Assembly (NCBI GenBank): GCA_022592435.1
Contig: JABYQS010000008.1
Location: 456,900 to 520,899 of the forward strand
Source of the DNA: Cerioporus squamosus
Taxonomy: Eukaryota > Basidiomycota > Agaricomycetes > Polyporales > Polyporaceae
Direction: 5' to 3'
DNA length: 64,000 nucleotides
Shown: positions 33,292 through 46,226 of the stretch, one piece after another
Position numbering within the stretch: the first letter of the stretch is position 1
Layout of the letters: each line of letters begins with the position of its first letter
Notes under the pieces: generated by a model
The model's input: the letters and a program-made list of their open reading frames with translations, nothing else
The model's database searches: none
What the model was told of the DNA's origin: nothing
Made by a program: the position numbers and the translations under genes

Positions 33292-35896
33292 ATGGCACCT
33301 CGATACTCCAAGAAGAAGGCCAAGTTCACATACGCTGAACGTAAGCAAGCCATCCACCCCCGCACGGCGGCCATGCCATCCATGCTCATCTCCACGCGTC
33401 GATCTAGGCGTTCTCGGTGCAATCTCTGACATCCAGAAGGACCACCGCAAGCATGCAGTGCATATGGCAACACTCCGGGCACATAGTGAGTTCCGAACAG
33501 TCTGCGTCGCCCGGTGGTTTGGGCGCTGACGCCCCGAATCCAGTCCGAAAGACAGCTGACGCGCGTAAGGATCGTCTCGGTCCGCAATGGTCGCACTGGG
33601 TATCTCGGACTGTGCAGAGACTGGTGAGGTCTCCCCATGCCTGGTCTTGGTTTCTACTCACTACGGTATAGGCCACCGATGGTATCCTTGACACTTCTGA
33701 CCCTCATGGCAACGTCACCTTCACCCCCGATGCGAAGAAAACGTGAGTTCTGTGTCGTCGAGTACAATGTTGTTGGAACCACTTCTGGTGCTTACCTTCA
33801 CCCCAGCATCACCACCGTCCGTCGCGAGTCGCTTGGCCCAGGCACAAGTCCCTCCCCAGCTCTGGAGCACAAACTCTGGAAGGACGTAACTAGACGTCTT
33901 TCTACCATTGGCGTCAAACGCTCGAGAAGGTCCTCTGGTTTGGGTCCAGATGATGTTGACGAGACTTGGCCCAGAAAGAGGCAAGCTCGCAAGTCCTTCT
34001 CAACGTTGACCAAAGCGGAGGTACGTCATGCCCCTCGTTACCTCTCGGTCAAGCTCTGCTCACTAGTACATACACAGCTGGAAGCGGAACTGAAGGCGGC
34101 CCTAGAAAGGCTTGACGAAGCAGAAGAGCAGCAGGCGGCCGACACACAAGGGGACCTTGATGACCTGCGCGATGAGCTCAGGAAGCGGGAAGATGAGGTT
34201 GAGCAGCTGCGCGATGAACTTGTCAGGCTCAAGAACAACCAACAGACAGCCCGACGGGTGACTATCGGGACGACTACACGGCTCCTTACTCCACCTCCGT
34301 TGGTATCAGTGGCCTCACATGTTTTGTGTCATACTGACTCCGGGTACCCCAACAGCACCAATGCGTCAGAGGTATCCACTCTAAGTACTAGTCGCACTCC
34401 AGCCGTTGCTCGCCGACACTGTTTCCGCATATGGCATGACACGTACTCTATCTGGATCTCTCATCTCTAACCTTACGAAGAGACCTACTCCGGAGCCGAG
34501 CGAGTCTGGCTCCCACGATGCCGGAATGGAGGACATGATTTTCGACGATGCTCACGAGCGACCATTGTCTCCGCACTACCCACCGGGTGACAATCCGGAC
34601 GATATTGCCCTCGACCACGGCCTGGACACTCCGCAATGCTCGCCTATGCATGCCAACCTCGACGATCTTGATGTTGACTCGGACGCCCGGCACGAACATG
34701 ACGACAGGAGTGCTGAGGTTCGTCTCCAAGCTTATTTCCGAGGCATCACCGATTGACTTTTGGTGGCGTAGATCGTTTCTTTGAAGAACGAGCTCGAAGC
34801 ACAAGCTTCGCAACTCAAGCAGCTGCGCGATGACCAGGAACGCTTGCTGGCGGAGCGCGACGAGCTGCGTGCTTCGAATGGCACTCTCGAACGCACCATA
34901 ACCGAACTGCAGGACACCGTCGCCGCCGTTCGCGAGCAGCTCTCCCATGCCAAGGACGAGACAGCGTCGAAGTCCGCCGAGCTGCAGCAGGCCCTGGTCA
35001 CCGTCAACGCCCTTCGGGCATCACACGCACAGGCTGTCTCCGAAGCGTCAGGTTCTGCGCGGGAGGCGGCGGCCTTCAAACTTGCTTTCTCAGAGGTCCA
35101 ATTGACTCAGGACCAACTGCGCTCCCAACTCGAAGACGCGGCCGCCGAGGCTGCGGACTTGCGCGCACAACTGGTTACGGAGGTGGCTTCCCGTCGGAGT
35201 GCGGAGTCCCAGCTCGTGGCGACGGGGGAGGAGCGGGAGAGGCTACTTGCCGACATTGCCGACAAGACCGCGGTGCTCGCGACAACCACGGAGGAGCTGG
35301 AGCACGCGCGACAGGCTGCCGACGACGCTCGTCGTCAGATCGCCAGCCTGGAGGCTCTGCGCGAGAGTGACGTTGCTGCTCACCTGGCGGAGAGGTCGGG
35401 CTTGGAGAGTCGCTTGGAGACTTCGCGGACCGAGGCTGCTAGACTCAAGACGGAGGTTGAGAGACTTAGCTCCGAGCTTTCGACCCTTTCGGAGAAACTT
35501 GTGTCGGTCATCTCCGAGAAGGACCAGCTGATGAAGGCCGTGGAGGAACAGACTGCGCGTTCATCTCGGTTGGAGGATGAGCTCGCTGTGGCGTTGGATG
35601 ATGTCCGGGACGCCGAAGAGGAGATTGAGGAGCTCAGACAAGCGAAGACGGCGGACGAAGCTAGCATCCAAAGTCTGAAGGAGGTGCTCGTGCGTCTGCG
35701 ACAGGTGCAGTTGGATGCGGTGGAGGAGGTTAACAACAAGGTGCGTGAGGGTTTCGTACCGTCTGGTAACCGAAGAAGGCTAACACCGTCCGTTGAATCT
35801 TTGTAGATGATTGTGACGCAGAGCGCTCCCACTCCTGACCATCGCCGGAGGAGCAGCATCGCGTCTCGTCAGAGCGTCGTGCAAAGACACGTATAG
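33292..35896 (+). CDS. Large coiled-coil protein of unknown function
   Basis: The ATG at 33292 opens MAPRYSKKKAKFTYAE. Introns of about 60-90 nt join basic and Ser-rich exons (WKDVTRRLSTIGVKRSRRSS, ETWPRKRQARKSFSTLTKAE) to a first coiled coil (LEAELKAALERLDEAEEQQ, ELRKREDEVEQLRDELVRLK). An acidic linker follows (MEDMIFDDAHERPLSPHYPP), then a long heptad-rich segment from about 34771 to 35738 (SLKNELEAQASQLKQLRDDQ through EELRQAKTADEASIQSLKEV), roughly 320 residues without a break. The last exon ends HRRRSSIASRQSVVQRHV at TAG 35894-35896. The architecture suggests a structural or tethering protein of nucleus or cytoskeleton. I recognise no family. Confidence 0.75.
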
Positions 35897-36725
35897 TCCG
35901 CTTATTGTTGCGGATGGGAAAGACGGCACACACGGTATTGTATCTGCGGCAGATCTAGTGTATCATATGTTCTATGTTGCTCTCTTGTTTTCGCATGCTC
36001 TGACATTTAGGCCATTCTGGTCGCTCACGGACTTAAGATGGCTGTACAGTAGGCACGTAATATGACACTATGGAATCCAAGGCTCGGTGACTTGAAGATG
36101 GTGTCATCGGGACGAGCGCTGCGATAAAGGCAATCTCGCGAGTTCGGAGAGTGACTCAGTGAGTACTAGTGAGCGTAAGTAAGTGGATTGCTGACAAGTT
36201 GCGTTGCCTTGGCGACTTGTCACTCGTCTTTCTTTCTCACAGCGGCGAGCACGCACGAATTCTTCGACATCAACCTCGATGACCACCTAGATTGTTATCG
36301 GCGCTGGCTCGCCTGAACACCCCCTGGTAACATAACTCGACCGCGATCCCCGGCATCGCCATGGCCTTGACTCGGTATGTTCCTGGACCCCCGGCGATAA
36401 CGGTTTGTCATAACCCACTCCATGGTGTCGCGTTTCGTTCGGTGCGCCTCAGGTCATGGTAGGAGCCTGCCACTGTCATGACAATGCGGGTGCCGATCTA
36501 GATGCCCGGCGGTCATGGAAATACTCGCTTGTCCCGTCAAGACGACGCGCTCACCTAGTTCACAGATGTACGTGCCTCAAGCGCACACAGACCCAGTTTC
36601 TTCCCAAGTGACACTTCTCTGCGGTCTCAGTTGGGATGCTGGAGCTTACCGGTCATTTAAGAAGCCACAACGAGTGAGGAGATTCTTCCGCACATTCAGA
36701 GCTCCCAGCTGCGTCCGACCGTTCG
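35897..36725. other. Intergenic or unrecognised 5' part of the next gene
   Basis: Contains no exon I can defend. If the following gene is a MED25 homologue its vWA domain would be expected upstream, but none is visible here. The frame used downstream is closed by TGA near 36675 unless an intron intervenes. Confidence 0.4.
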
Positions 36726-37577
36726 ATGTTCCGTTTGCCTACACATCTCGAATCCTTGGTTCCGCCCCCGCGGGATCAGGTCCCGCAGTCTCCCCCCTGG
36801 CGGGGCTCGATCTTCCTGCCAGCGTCATCCCCTCACCCCGCTGCCCGGCCGCGTGAGATCCGAGTCACTGCCGCGGAAATAGAGAACGATAAGTAGGTTC
36901 TATCTCGGATCTTTCCCTGCGCTCCCGAGTGTTATTGTTTACTTACTGCTTGCCCAACGCACAAGTAGCCAGCAGGAAAGCTGGCCAAAACACTTCCAGC
37001 TGCATGTCATCCGCCGCAGAGGTGTGCTCCGCGAGGTGCATGCCTGGCTTGCTCAGGTCCAGCGAGGAGGGCAGCTTGCGCGCTGCATGCTCATGCCCGA
37101 TAGGCTCCCCGAGCAAGCTGCGTCGCGGGAGAACCAGGCACTCTTCGAGTCCTTCGCGCAACAACTCCTTGAAGAGGAGATCGTGAGTACTTAGACATTG
37201 CAGGCAACCCTGAGAAACACTCACCCAGAAGTGTTTGTCTCTAGGTCGCGATGGCCCCATGGAGCGTCTCCGAACAGTCGTCTGCCGGCGGAATCCTCCT
37301 CTATCCCACGTCTACCACCCGCGCACTTCTTGTCGGTGTAGTTCTCCTGAACAGCAGTTTCCCCGACTTCCTCCTGGGTTCGGCTTCGCCAAACGCGCTC
37401 ATGGGCGTGTCTCCCCAAGGCTCGTCCCAGGCGCAGAACACGGCCATGTTCAACAGGAACCAGCCCTTCCAGCCAAGCCCCTTCGACCCTGCTCCTCCGA
37501 ATATCGCCTCATCCTCGCGCTATTCCGCCAGCGGGTATGATGCTTCGCGGAGCAGGTCTGGCCGCAGCAGCGGTTAA
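36726..37577 (+). CDS. MED25 ACID/PTOV-like domain protein, 5' end unresolved
   Basis: Three exons join in frame. The first contains WRGSIFLPASSPHP and REIRVTAAEIEND and ends at donor GTAGGT near 36894. The second begins QQESWPKHFQLHVIRRRG after acceptor AAGTAG. The third begins VAMAPWSVSEQ and GGILLYPTSTTRALLVGVVL. It runs to a Ser/Gln/Pro-rich tail and TAA 37575-37577. The pattern W-x-G, then WP near the start of a strand-loop, then a hydrophobic LLY...LLVGVVL strand pair resembles the activator-interaction domain of Mediator subunit 25 (PTOV fold). That is a judgement from motif spacing, not an alignment. The ATG at 36726 is only the first in-frame methionine; the true start is probably further upstream. 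It could instead be a stand-alone ACID-like protein or a truncated gene. Confidence 0.42.
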
Positions 37578-38051
37578 TACGCCGAGTCCGTCCACTTACG
37601 TGGACTGGAGCACGTTATGCGAACCGTTCCAGACTCTTCTCGATCCCCCTTCCCGCTTCTTTGTTTACTTACCGTTATTTCTGTGTGTTCCCATAGATCG
37701 TCGAGCCTTAATCCTGACCTTCTTCCTGCTCTGTAGCCATTCCCGTACTTCCGCCCTTACTCCGTTGTATCGATACCGGCCTACATCACCCGCAGACGCA
37801 CCTTGTCAGTTACCCACAGCGGACTCCTTCGAACCTTGCGTTCCTACCTTGTATCATTAGCACCAGTTTGAATTTCTCTACGCCCCTGTTTTCCACTGAT
37901 CCAGAGCTTCCGAGCCTATGCATATACCACTGATGTGAAAGAAATCCGCCGGAATACACACATGGAAGGAGACAGCATGGCTAAACGTACAAACTAACAA
38001 GGTAAGGCAACAGAAACCAGATACGCTGACGCCTACGTCACCCATACACGT
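37578..38051. other. Convergent intergenic gap
   Basis: Between the 3' ends of the MED25-like gene and the kinesin gene. Pyrimidine-rich, no gene seen. Confidence 0.5.
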
Positions 38052-40876
38052 CTATTCCTCGGCCTTGACCACCCGCCGCTTCTTCGGAGGCGTCCCGATC
38101 TCCGCATCCTCAGTCTTCATCCGCCGCTTCCCCGGGCTCCGGTTCACCTCCGCATTCTCCTTCTCCGAGGCGTCCTCCTCCCCTTCCTCTTCAACAGCAT
38201 CGTACTCCGGATGAGCCTTATGCTTGCGCCTCCCACCACTCTTCGTGCGCTCGCGCTTTGATTGGGAGCCCGAGCGACGCGGCTTCTTCGGGGAGGTCTT
38301 AAACGGGCGATTGTTCTTGACGGCCCATTCAAGCTCGATAATCCTGTGTGGCGCGAACCGATGCCAGGAGCGTTCATGCGATCCCGGATCGCCCGTGGCC
38401 GTGCATCACCGCGAGGAGACGGGTGGACACGCGGACAGGACGTAGAGGATGCAAGGGAACGTGGCATTGGAAGTGGGCATGGTGAGATAGCGTACATACT
38501 AGACACCAGGAGCAAAGAGTATCCACCTGTCTTTGAGCTTGATGTTGTCCGGAACGTACGACTCCGCCTTGCGGTACAGGTCAAGGGCAACTTCAAGGTT
38601 GTTCCTGACAGGTGGAGTGAGCCAAGAGTCCGCGAGCAAGCTACTCCCAGTACCGAGATAGAACGGACGCACTTGTTAGACTGCGAACGCGCGAGCGCAA
38701 CGTACGCGCGCCCGGTCTTCTTCCGGGAGACGGGCGAGAGGACGTCAGAGAGGTGTACGGCGGTCTTGTTCGCGCGTTCGCTGCAGCAGCGCATATACAC
38801 AAGCACTGGTCAGTCGGTACGCCGGCTTGCCAAACTGAAGAACAGATCGCACAATCTGGCCTCAAGCTCATCCAGCCGGCGCTTGAGCTCATCTTCGTGG
38901 CTCTCGCGCGACGACTTGAGCAAGGGTGTGAGCAGCCCGGATGGGAGGGACTGCAGGCTGGAGTCCTGGGAACGTGATTCTTCTTGCATGCTGGCGCTCC
39001 GCGACGCAGCAGCAGCAGCTTCTTCCTCTTCGCGTCGCTGTCGCTCGCGAGCACGCTCTTCCTCAAGACGACGGGCGACTTCCACTTCGACTGCCTTTGC
39101 AATCTGGAAGACATGAACATGTGAACATTGGAGGCCTATGGGGGAGACGTACTCTGGCGTTGATCTCTTCTTCCGTCAGATGTACCGGCAACGTGGGGGG
39201 TTGAGGTGCTGGAGGTGGTAGGAGACTGCGCGCATCGATAACCTCAACACCGGATGGTCGTGGCGCTCGGGACGGACGCGGACCAGGCAACCGCGATGGA
39301 CCAGGGATCGCGTTAGGTAGGAGAGATGGTCTGCCGGAGGGAGCTGGGAGCGGGATGGTCGGTCGTGAAGGTCCTGCTACGGAGTTGGCTTGTTGATTGA
39401 CAACAGGTTTGTTCTGGATGTTCTTCGTCCGGACAGCAAAGCTGAGACGTGTAAGCTAAGGTCAACATCAGAAGTAATGATCAGACCACCTACTTCAGCG
39501 TATTAAGGGTATCTTGGCGGAACTTGGTGCCGGGGGCGAGGTTGCATATGAGGAGACCTACAGAGCTACCCCCCAGGGCGTCTTGAAGTATGCGCGTCAG
39601 CTTGGAGTTGCGGTACGGTATACGGGTCTGAGGCGGATATTGGTAAGTCAGCAAACATCGCCAAATGAGTAGAACATACCGCGCCTGTGTTGAGGGCATG
39701 CACGACTTGACCAAGGACACTGAGTGACTTATTGATTGCAGCCGACTCGGCCATGCGCGCCGCATCGTTGCCAGTGTGCTGTACGGACTGTGAGTGACCT
39801 TCCAGTTGTCACACATGATATCAATGGCCAACCTTGTTGTTCTCGGAACCTGCGAGATCTACAAGATTGAGTTTACCGGACAGAGCTTTGTGCGAGCGTT
39901 AGTGTCCTGACCCACAACCTCAAGAACCGGCGTTGCCTCTGAGATGCACTCACTTAGGTTGTGTACGGGATCGACGACCGACACGTGGAGGGTGAGGATG
40001 GCATGCGAACGGGAAGACACGGAGTTGAGGTTGGTTGAGCTGACGGATCGTTGCTTGTTGGCGCGCCTACAGAGTATGGGGTGAACGAGAGGAAGGTAGA
40101 TGCAAGGAATGCGCACTGACGCGAATAGCGTGTCGAAGTCTTGAAGTGTGTCGACCGGGACCATGGAGAGGTTGGCCACAAAAACTTGACCAAGCTCATT
40201 CTCTCGGACGGGAAGCTTGGCAGCCTGGATGGACGCTGGTACGATGGAAAGACCATAAGAGAATATCAGAACTCACTGTTTCCCTGTCGACCAGTAGATC
40301 ATACACCTCGTCCTTGTAAATCTCCATGTACGAGACTTGTATGGAGGATTGATAGCGCAACGATGCCGTCCGTGTAAAAATGTCCTTGCGCGGTCATGAG
40401 AAAAGAAGGCCATGTGGGAGCGCTGCGAACTCACTTCGACTGCTCGAGGAATGATGCCGGGGTGTTCTTTGTTGCCTTGCATTGTATGGGTCTTCCCTGA
40501 GGAGGTGACACCATACGCAAAGACGGTGACGGTCTGCAACACAATTAGCGCAAGCGCAGGTAGAAAGGCATGCAGACGTACTATGCCGGAGAATGCGAGT
40601 TCAATGAGCGGTTGAACGTCACGTTCGAAGATCTCCTCCTGCGTTGAAGACTCATCGTAACAGGATGAGAAGCTGCTGCCCGCGTGGGTAATGGTCCTTA
40701 TGTATACTGCATAGCATCACATACGGATACTTGAAGGTTTGTGTCGGGTCGCGAGGGTTGTCTACACAGATTGAAGAGCCGGAGTCGGTGCGAACGAGAC
40801 GGATGGCCTTGTCATGTTGCTCGCCGGGTATAGCTGGGCGGAGGCGCGCGGCGATTTTGACTCTGGAGTACGACAT
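38052..40876 (-). CDS. Kinesin, N-terminal motor, kinesin-10 (Kid/KIF22)-like
   Basis: Microtubule plus-end motor, probably acting on chromosomes or the spindle. The start at 40876 opens MSYSRVKIAARLRPAIPGE. Exons carry the P-loop GVTSSGKTHTM (40480-40512), EIYKDEVYDLL, switch I NLNSVSSRSHAILTL near 40005-40045, switch II LVDLAGSENN near 39830-39865, and AINKSLSVLGQVVHALNTGA and RIPYRNSKLTRILQDALGGS, closing with FAVRTKNIQNKP as the neck. The order, the short motor without large loop inserts and the PYRNSKLTRILQDALGGS match place it nearest kinesin-10. Downstream are a Pro-rich linker, a coiled coil (VARRLEEERARERQRREEEE) and a TPR-like helix (LALDLYRKAESYVPDNIKLK). A strongly basic tail with NLS-like PPKKRRVVK precedes the stop at 38052. 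About ten introns. It appears intact. Confidence 0.92.
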
Positions 40877-43800
40877 GACACTCGGCTAACGAGCGAAACG
40901 CAGGGCAAAAGGAGCGGCTGGCCGAGGCGGGCGTCGAGGAAGGTGGGCGGGACAACGAGTGACGAGCGCCGTCCAACGCGCGACCGAGAACTCCAACCGT
41001 GGGTACAATTCTCACGTGACCGTGTACTGTCCGCTACAGCGCTTTTCACTTGGTTGTAGAGGCAGGGACGGCCCCGCCGGTTCCGATTCCACAACGTGAA
41101 CAGTGAGATGGCTGGTAGGTACTAAGCTAGTACAGGAAGATTACCTGAACCGACAGTGTGAATTTCTGAGTCGCGAACGATACCTCTACTAATTCGGTCC
41201 GAGATACTTACTTACCCCGCCCCCGCGCTTCGTTCTTCAGCTCCATCTTTACGGTTCTCACCCATTCCGCCTCTCTCTCTGTCCTTCTCCTTCCATGTTA
41301 CTGCATATACAGCACTGGTGGTCTCCTTGCTGTGTCCGCAGTTTTCTCCTGAATCCTCTCCTTTCGTCATTTTTGGTCTCATGTCCATGTTCTCCAGAGT
41401 CCAAACTCCAACTCAGGACTGTTGCCCACTTGTCCTCGCTTGCACAGAACCAAAGGCTCAAACAGCGGGAGATGAGATGAAGACAACACCACAGGCTGAC
41501 CCCTATCTACTTATCATGGCCAAGCCTAGTAGGAGGAGTAGGAGCACCGTGGCGCTATATAAGGTTATAAATCAGCTAGAGCCTCGCCAATTATAGCACT
41601 CACTGGTTGTATGCCCTGATTATGTAACCTCAGCAAGCCCTACCAGCCAGAATACTGATCTAAATAAGTGGAATCAGAACACCACTTGTCGTTTGGTGCC
41701 ATGCCGCATGGGACACCACCATCTGTGCTCTGCCCTTCATCGGGGAAATGGGCACCTCACGGCAGTGGATGGCCATGTGTGACTAGGTACTGCATCCAAT
41801 TGTAGCTACGGGGCGGCACTACCCGTGACTGGCGTCAACGGTATTGGTTCATCGAGGACACCTGGCTATTGCAGCGGTCTGTCAAATGGCCAGTGGGTAT
41901 CCATAGAGCTATATAGAGAGTAGTAGAGGTCTACAAATGATTACCACCATCTACCGGAAGCGCAGAGAAGCACAGAGAGCAAGCAGTGGGCAGTTATGAG
42001 GTTCCGGACGGCAGGCAAGCTGAGATGGGCACCGTCGGCCTGTCATGGAATCGTTCGAGAGGCAGGCGCACCTGGCAGGGAAGAGTGGGTGCACCTGTTG
42101 GGGATTGGGGTTGTGTCATACAATGTTCATGGCGTCATCGGTCTGCCAGGAGAAGTGGAGCGCAGAGACCGCAAGTCCATCACCGACTCGCGTTGTGAGC
42201 ACGTCAGTCACATGGGCGCATACAGTCCATTCCTGGCAGGACTCTCGGGCAGCGATCACATCTTGCTCCCTGGCAGCTGCACCCCCTAGAGTATAAAGCT
42301 CTCCCATTGTTGCATCTGCTCAACACTCCTCTCTTTCCCTCCTCCATCACCATCCCTCACCGCTTCTGCAGCAAGCTCACCTCAACACCTATCCGATCTC
42401 AGACGACTCGACTCGACGTGTCACTGGCCCCTCGAGTCCTTCCTCGGAGTGTGTGTACGGACTGCTGCATTGATCGGTTGCTCTGGAGGTCGTCAGGTAC
42501 GTATGTCTTGTCATTGCAGCTCTGCTTCCCCCTTCCTCGAGTTGATGGCTTTTGCCAGTGGTGAAGAGGCCTGAAGAGGTGCGTACAAGTGATCGCGAAT
42601 TAGATGAGTGCCTTGCCCATGATTGCTGGCCGAGCACGGCTCCGTGTGCTTCATCTGCTGCACAGGTAGGTCGTCCGTGTTCCTGAAGGGCTCCACAGTG
42701 CGGATGCTTTGTGGCTGCTGTTCCCCAAGGTAGGCCGCTTCTCGTCGGTTATCAACCTGCAGCCTGCCTTCCAGCGGCAGGGAGCGAGAGCACCTTCTGA
42801 CTGTGCACCCGCATGGGGGCTAACTCTTGGCGCTGTGTTCGCTGAGTGAGATTGGAGCTTGTTGCTGCTTTAGGGTGTTCTCTCTACTTGTAATCGAAGT
42901 CAGGTTGCACAGTAGGTTGCTACTCCCAGCTCTCGCCGGATGCGCTTGTCGAGCGCTGTCTTCTTACATAGTGTCACGTTGATCAATATACTTATTTCTG
43001 CGCTTATCCGGATGGGACCCTGAGTGCAAATTGCCTGTGTGCCATGTCAGACCGCTTGTTCAGGCTCGTTGAAGTGGCCGTCTACATTGGTAGAGCCCTG
43101 TGCCAGGTTCTGTAGAGCTCGATAGAGCACTCGCATGGGTTCCACTCTACAGACCCCTAGTGGCGGCTCTACCATGCGCTACCACCCACCCCAGTTTCTC
43201 CCCTGTGGATTGGTAGAGAGCTACTGCTTTCGGCAGCATCAATCATGCGCTGACGGACGGCTACCAGCTCTACAGAGGTCTATGCACACTACCATATACT
43301 AGGACAGGGATTGCTGGTTTCCCGACATTGACAGACACACATACAGTGATACCTACACTGTGCATGAGGACTTCACCATGGCAACACTGCAACTTGCCTC
43401 ACCCTCATTCTTGGCTGCCACCAACCTTGACCGATGATATCTTGGAATACGGTTATGCATGAATTGACCCCTGATTCTCAATGGTGATCTTTTATATGAA
43501 CCATTTGCAGCCAGTTCAGGGTGAATTGTGTCCAGTACATCATGGTCAGTTATGACTTTCACACACCCCATGTGCTGCTATCACATCAGGAAAACCTCCC
43601 CCTGCCATTGAGTACTAAATGGCACTATATGGCATAAATTGGCCGGTGGCCTTGCAAAATGTTCCTAATCATCAACAAATCTCCTCTATTGTCTGCTTCA
43701 CCTGCTACTCCAAGATATACGGTAGACACTATGTTACTATGGAGAGGATGATTGGAAGATAATTGACGGAGGATCAGACTAATCATTCAACACATAGCTG

Positions 43801-44649
43801 ATAGCTCTGTGGCATGCAGCCGTATTGTTCAAGGTTACAAATCATAATGATTGTAAAATATCATTCTATGCTACTGTGATGTACATGCTACTGAATGGTG
43901 AGCCAGAAGTGCTCACAGGAATGGAGCCATAAAATGTTGACTCCTGGGGATGGAAGAGGCTCATATGCGTCCACCCAACCTCCTTTGGCACAGTGGAGTC
44001 CTTCATTTTTGCAACATCACCTAACAACGCACCTGAGTTGGAGGGCAGATGAGGGGCTGAGATGGGGTGCTAACATGGTGGACGAGCATGCCGTGGAGAG
44101 GACTGGGAACGAGGTGTGTGCGCTATTCCTGTCTCCTCCACTCTCTTGTCTCCTGGGCTCAGTACAGCATGAAGAGGGCCAACGAGGGTGCTGGAGGGCA
44201 TGCTGGTGTAATATACTGAGGCCAGGTTGAGTGAGGAGATGGCCGGACGAGGGTGTAGGAGGGCAGACGGGCGCGCAGATGTTTTAAGATGAGAGAGGGC
44301 AATGAGACATGTTTTTGGATGCGCCCTGCCCTCTGCTTTGTGTGCTTGCAGCACAAAAAAAAGGTGGAGAGCAAAGGACAAAGCAAAGGGCAAGAGCAGA
44401 TGTGGCAAGACCATGGCTCTGGGGCTTCATTCACAGGAAATCCCAAAGTGGGCTATGAGATGACTCAGCAGGCCACGTCACCTTGTCTTCCATCCATATC
44501 CTCACCTAGTCCATCCTCCATCCTGCGTAACTCGTTGCATTGTAAGACTGTAGTTTGCTTCACAGAGAACTCTTCTCTCCAGTACTCGTAGTTCCCCGCC
44601 ACACCTCTCTGTTTGCAGCTCACGATCTGTGCACCAGTCACCACGTCAC
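40877..44649. other. 3.8-kb stretch without recognisable genes at the edge of the repeat block
   Basis: Begins with the kinesin promoter. From about 41.1 kb the DNA becomes more AT-rich, with only short frames and no domain. Around 43080-43300 short CTCTAC/GTAGAG motifs recur on both strands, a pattern seen in worn repeats. Probably decayed transposon sequence, but I cannot name it. Confidence 0.4.
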
Positions 44650-45373
44650 TGTTACATCCCGTGCTCCAAGTCACCCAACTCCGGTCTCAACTCCGACCAG
44701 ACTCCGGTTCGTCCGTTGACTCATACTTACTTCCTCATCATTCCTTTGTTATGACTCATCCTTACTACGATACTTACCCCTCACTATCCGTCTCCCTCGG
44801 ACTCTGATCACCTCCGCAGTCCCGATAGTATTACCCGTTTGTATCCGCACTTGTATCCACTTGTATCCGCACTTACCTCCATTTCCTATTGGCTACTTAC
44901 TTGCTTCCGCCTTGGCACCGGACTCCAACTCCTGTCTCTACTTTTAGCTTACCCCTTTCGGACCTCCGGACTTTAGTATTTAAGCCTGCTTGTATTCTCC
45001 CTTAGACCTCAGTTCTGATATCTCGTTTACTTCCCTCTTATCCTTCTCGGTATCAACAACTCAATCTATTGCCTTCTCTTCTGAAACCCGTCCGCACCTC
45101 CGTCCGGACTTCCGACCTCCGACCTCCGACCTCCGTCTTCCGACTCTGGTCACTCGGCTTCTGACTCTCTGGTTCCCTCTCTGCTTGACTTCCTCCTTCG
45201 TTGCTTACTCCGGTATAAACTCCGGAGTTCTGTTCCTTTGCAAATAGAAGACATCTTGCGTCTCCTCAGGGCGTTGGTCAATAACTTCGCCGAAGTCTTC
45301 ACTTCCGCGCTGCCTTCGGACTTCGGACTTCGGACTTCCTTCCGGAGTTGACTTGGCACGCACAGTCTTAACA
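44650..45373 (+). repeat. Ty3-type LTR, complete, isolated copy
   Basis: 724 bp beginning TGTTAC and ending TTAACA. Near-identical in sequence and length to the 3' LTR at 50720-51444. It contains a TATTTAAG box at 44977-44984 and short tandem CGACCTCC units near 45118-45135. Flanks are GTCAC on the left and GGTGC on the right, so there is no target-site duplication as a simple solo LTR would show. Confidence 0.88.
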
Positions 45374-45500
45374 GGTGCATCTGGCGGTTCGCGGCCCCCC
45401 TCGTCTTCACCATCATCCTCTGCTACGCAACGTCGCTTGCGTGTTTTTCTAGGCTTCTGAACGAGCTTCTTGACAGATGGCTTGGGGCCTCAAAGCGGCT
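45374..45500 (-). pseudogene. Exon fragment of an unknown gene abutting the LTR
   Basis: Read on the minus strand the DNA encodes PKPSVKKLVQKPRKTRKRRC followed by an acidic EDDGEDEGGREPPDA, a coding-like basic-then-acidic pattern with a nuclear-localisation-like core. It stops exactly at the LTR boundary, mid-codon. The gene is not recognised. From 45500 to 46226 only weak exon-like pieces are visible. Confidence 0.4.
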
Positions 45501-46226
45501 GTGGCTCGGGTGGGCACACTTGTGCCTGTTCGTGCGCGCGCAGAGTAGCAACAAAGTCTTCAAAAGACTCGAGCTCGATGCAAGTACCACATACTGTAGG
45601 CGACCTCGCGGTGTCCGTTGCACCAACGCTTGCAGATGCAGATGACCATGGAGGGAACGTGTATACGACACAGTAAAGGAGTACACGCGTAACCGTATTC
45701 TACTACTGCTTTGGGCGGCGTGCCGTATGCACGTGCAACCGACCAGGGGCAAGCGCAGATCATCGAAGCGGGGCTGGCCATCGTGGTGGGGGTGAGCGTT
45801 GTTCGCGGTGGGGATCGTCGCTCGGATGGTGGCTGCGCGAGAGCAAGACGGTCAGACGCGCTCTCCGGGGAGGGCAGATCTGCTCTCGGCAGACCCCGAC
45901 AGACGGCGGCAGAGCTATTTGACAGCTTGCCTACCGTGGCAGACCCTGGCGGCTCCTGCCAGAGCAACTTTTCACTGGGCATCAAGTCCCATCTCCCCCG
46001 CTCCCCACCTCTAATTCATCCCACCCTTGCCATATCTATGTTTGAGTATGTCCTTCTGTTGCAGTCATACAGCTGCGCTCACCACTTGGACTTTCTTTAG
46101 GAAGGCCACCGTTGAGTTTGATAATGCCCAGATGCACTGCACCGATGACAACCTCGGCGAGGTGACTCATACCCGGATCATGGTTGTCAAGTGCTCACCC
46201 AAGACTTGTGAGTCGCTCTTTGTCCA

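Noticed and set aside
43080..43300. Recurrent CTCTAC-type words considered as a CRISPR-like array
   Set aside because: Spacing is irregular, copies are very short and occur on both strands; CRISPR arrays are not expected in fungal nuclear DNA.
45560..45985. 141-codon minus-strand frame near the isolated LTR
   Set aside because: No recognisable domain and no clear join to the coding-like fragment at 45374-45500.
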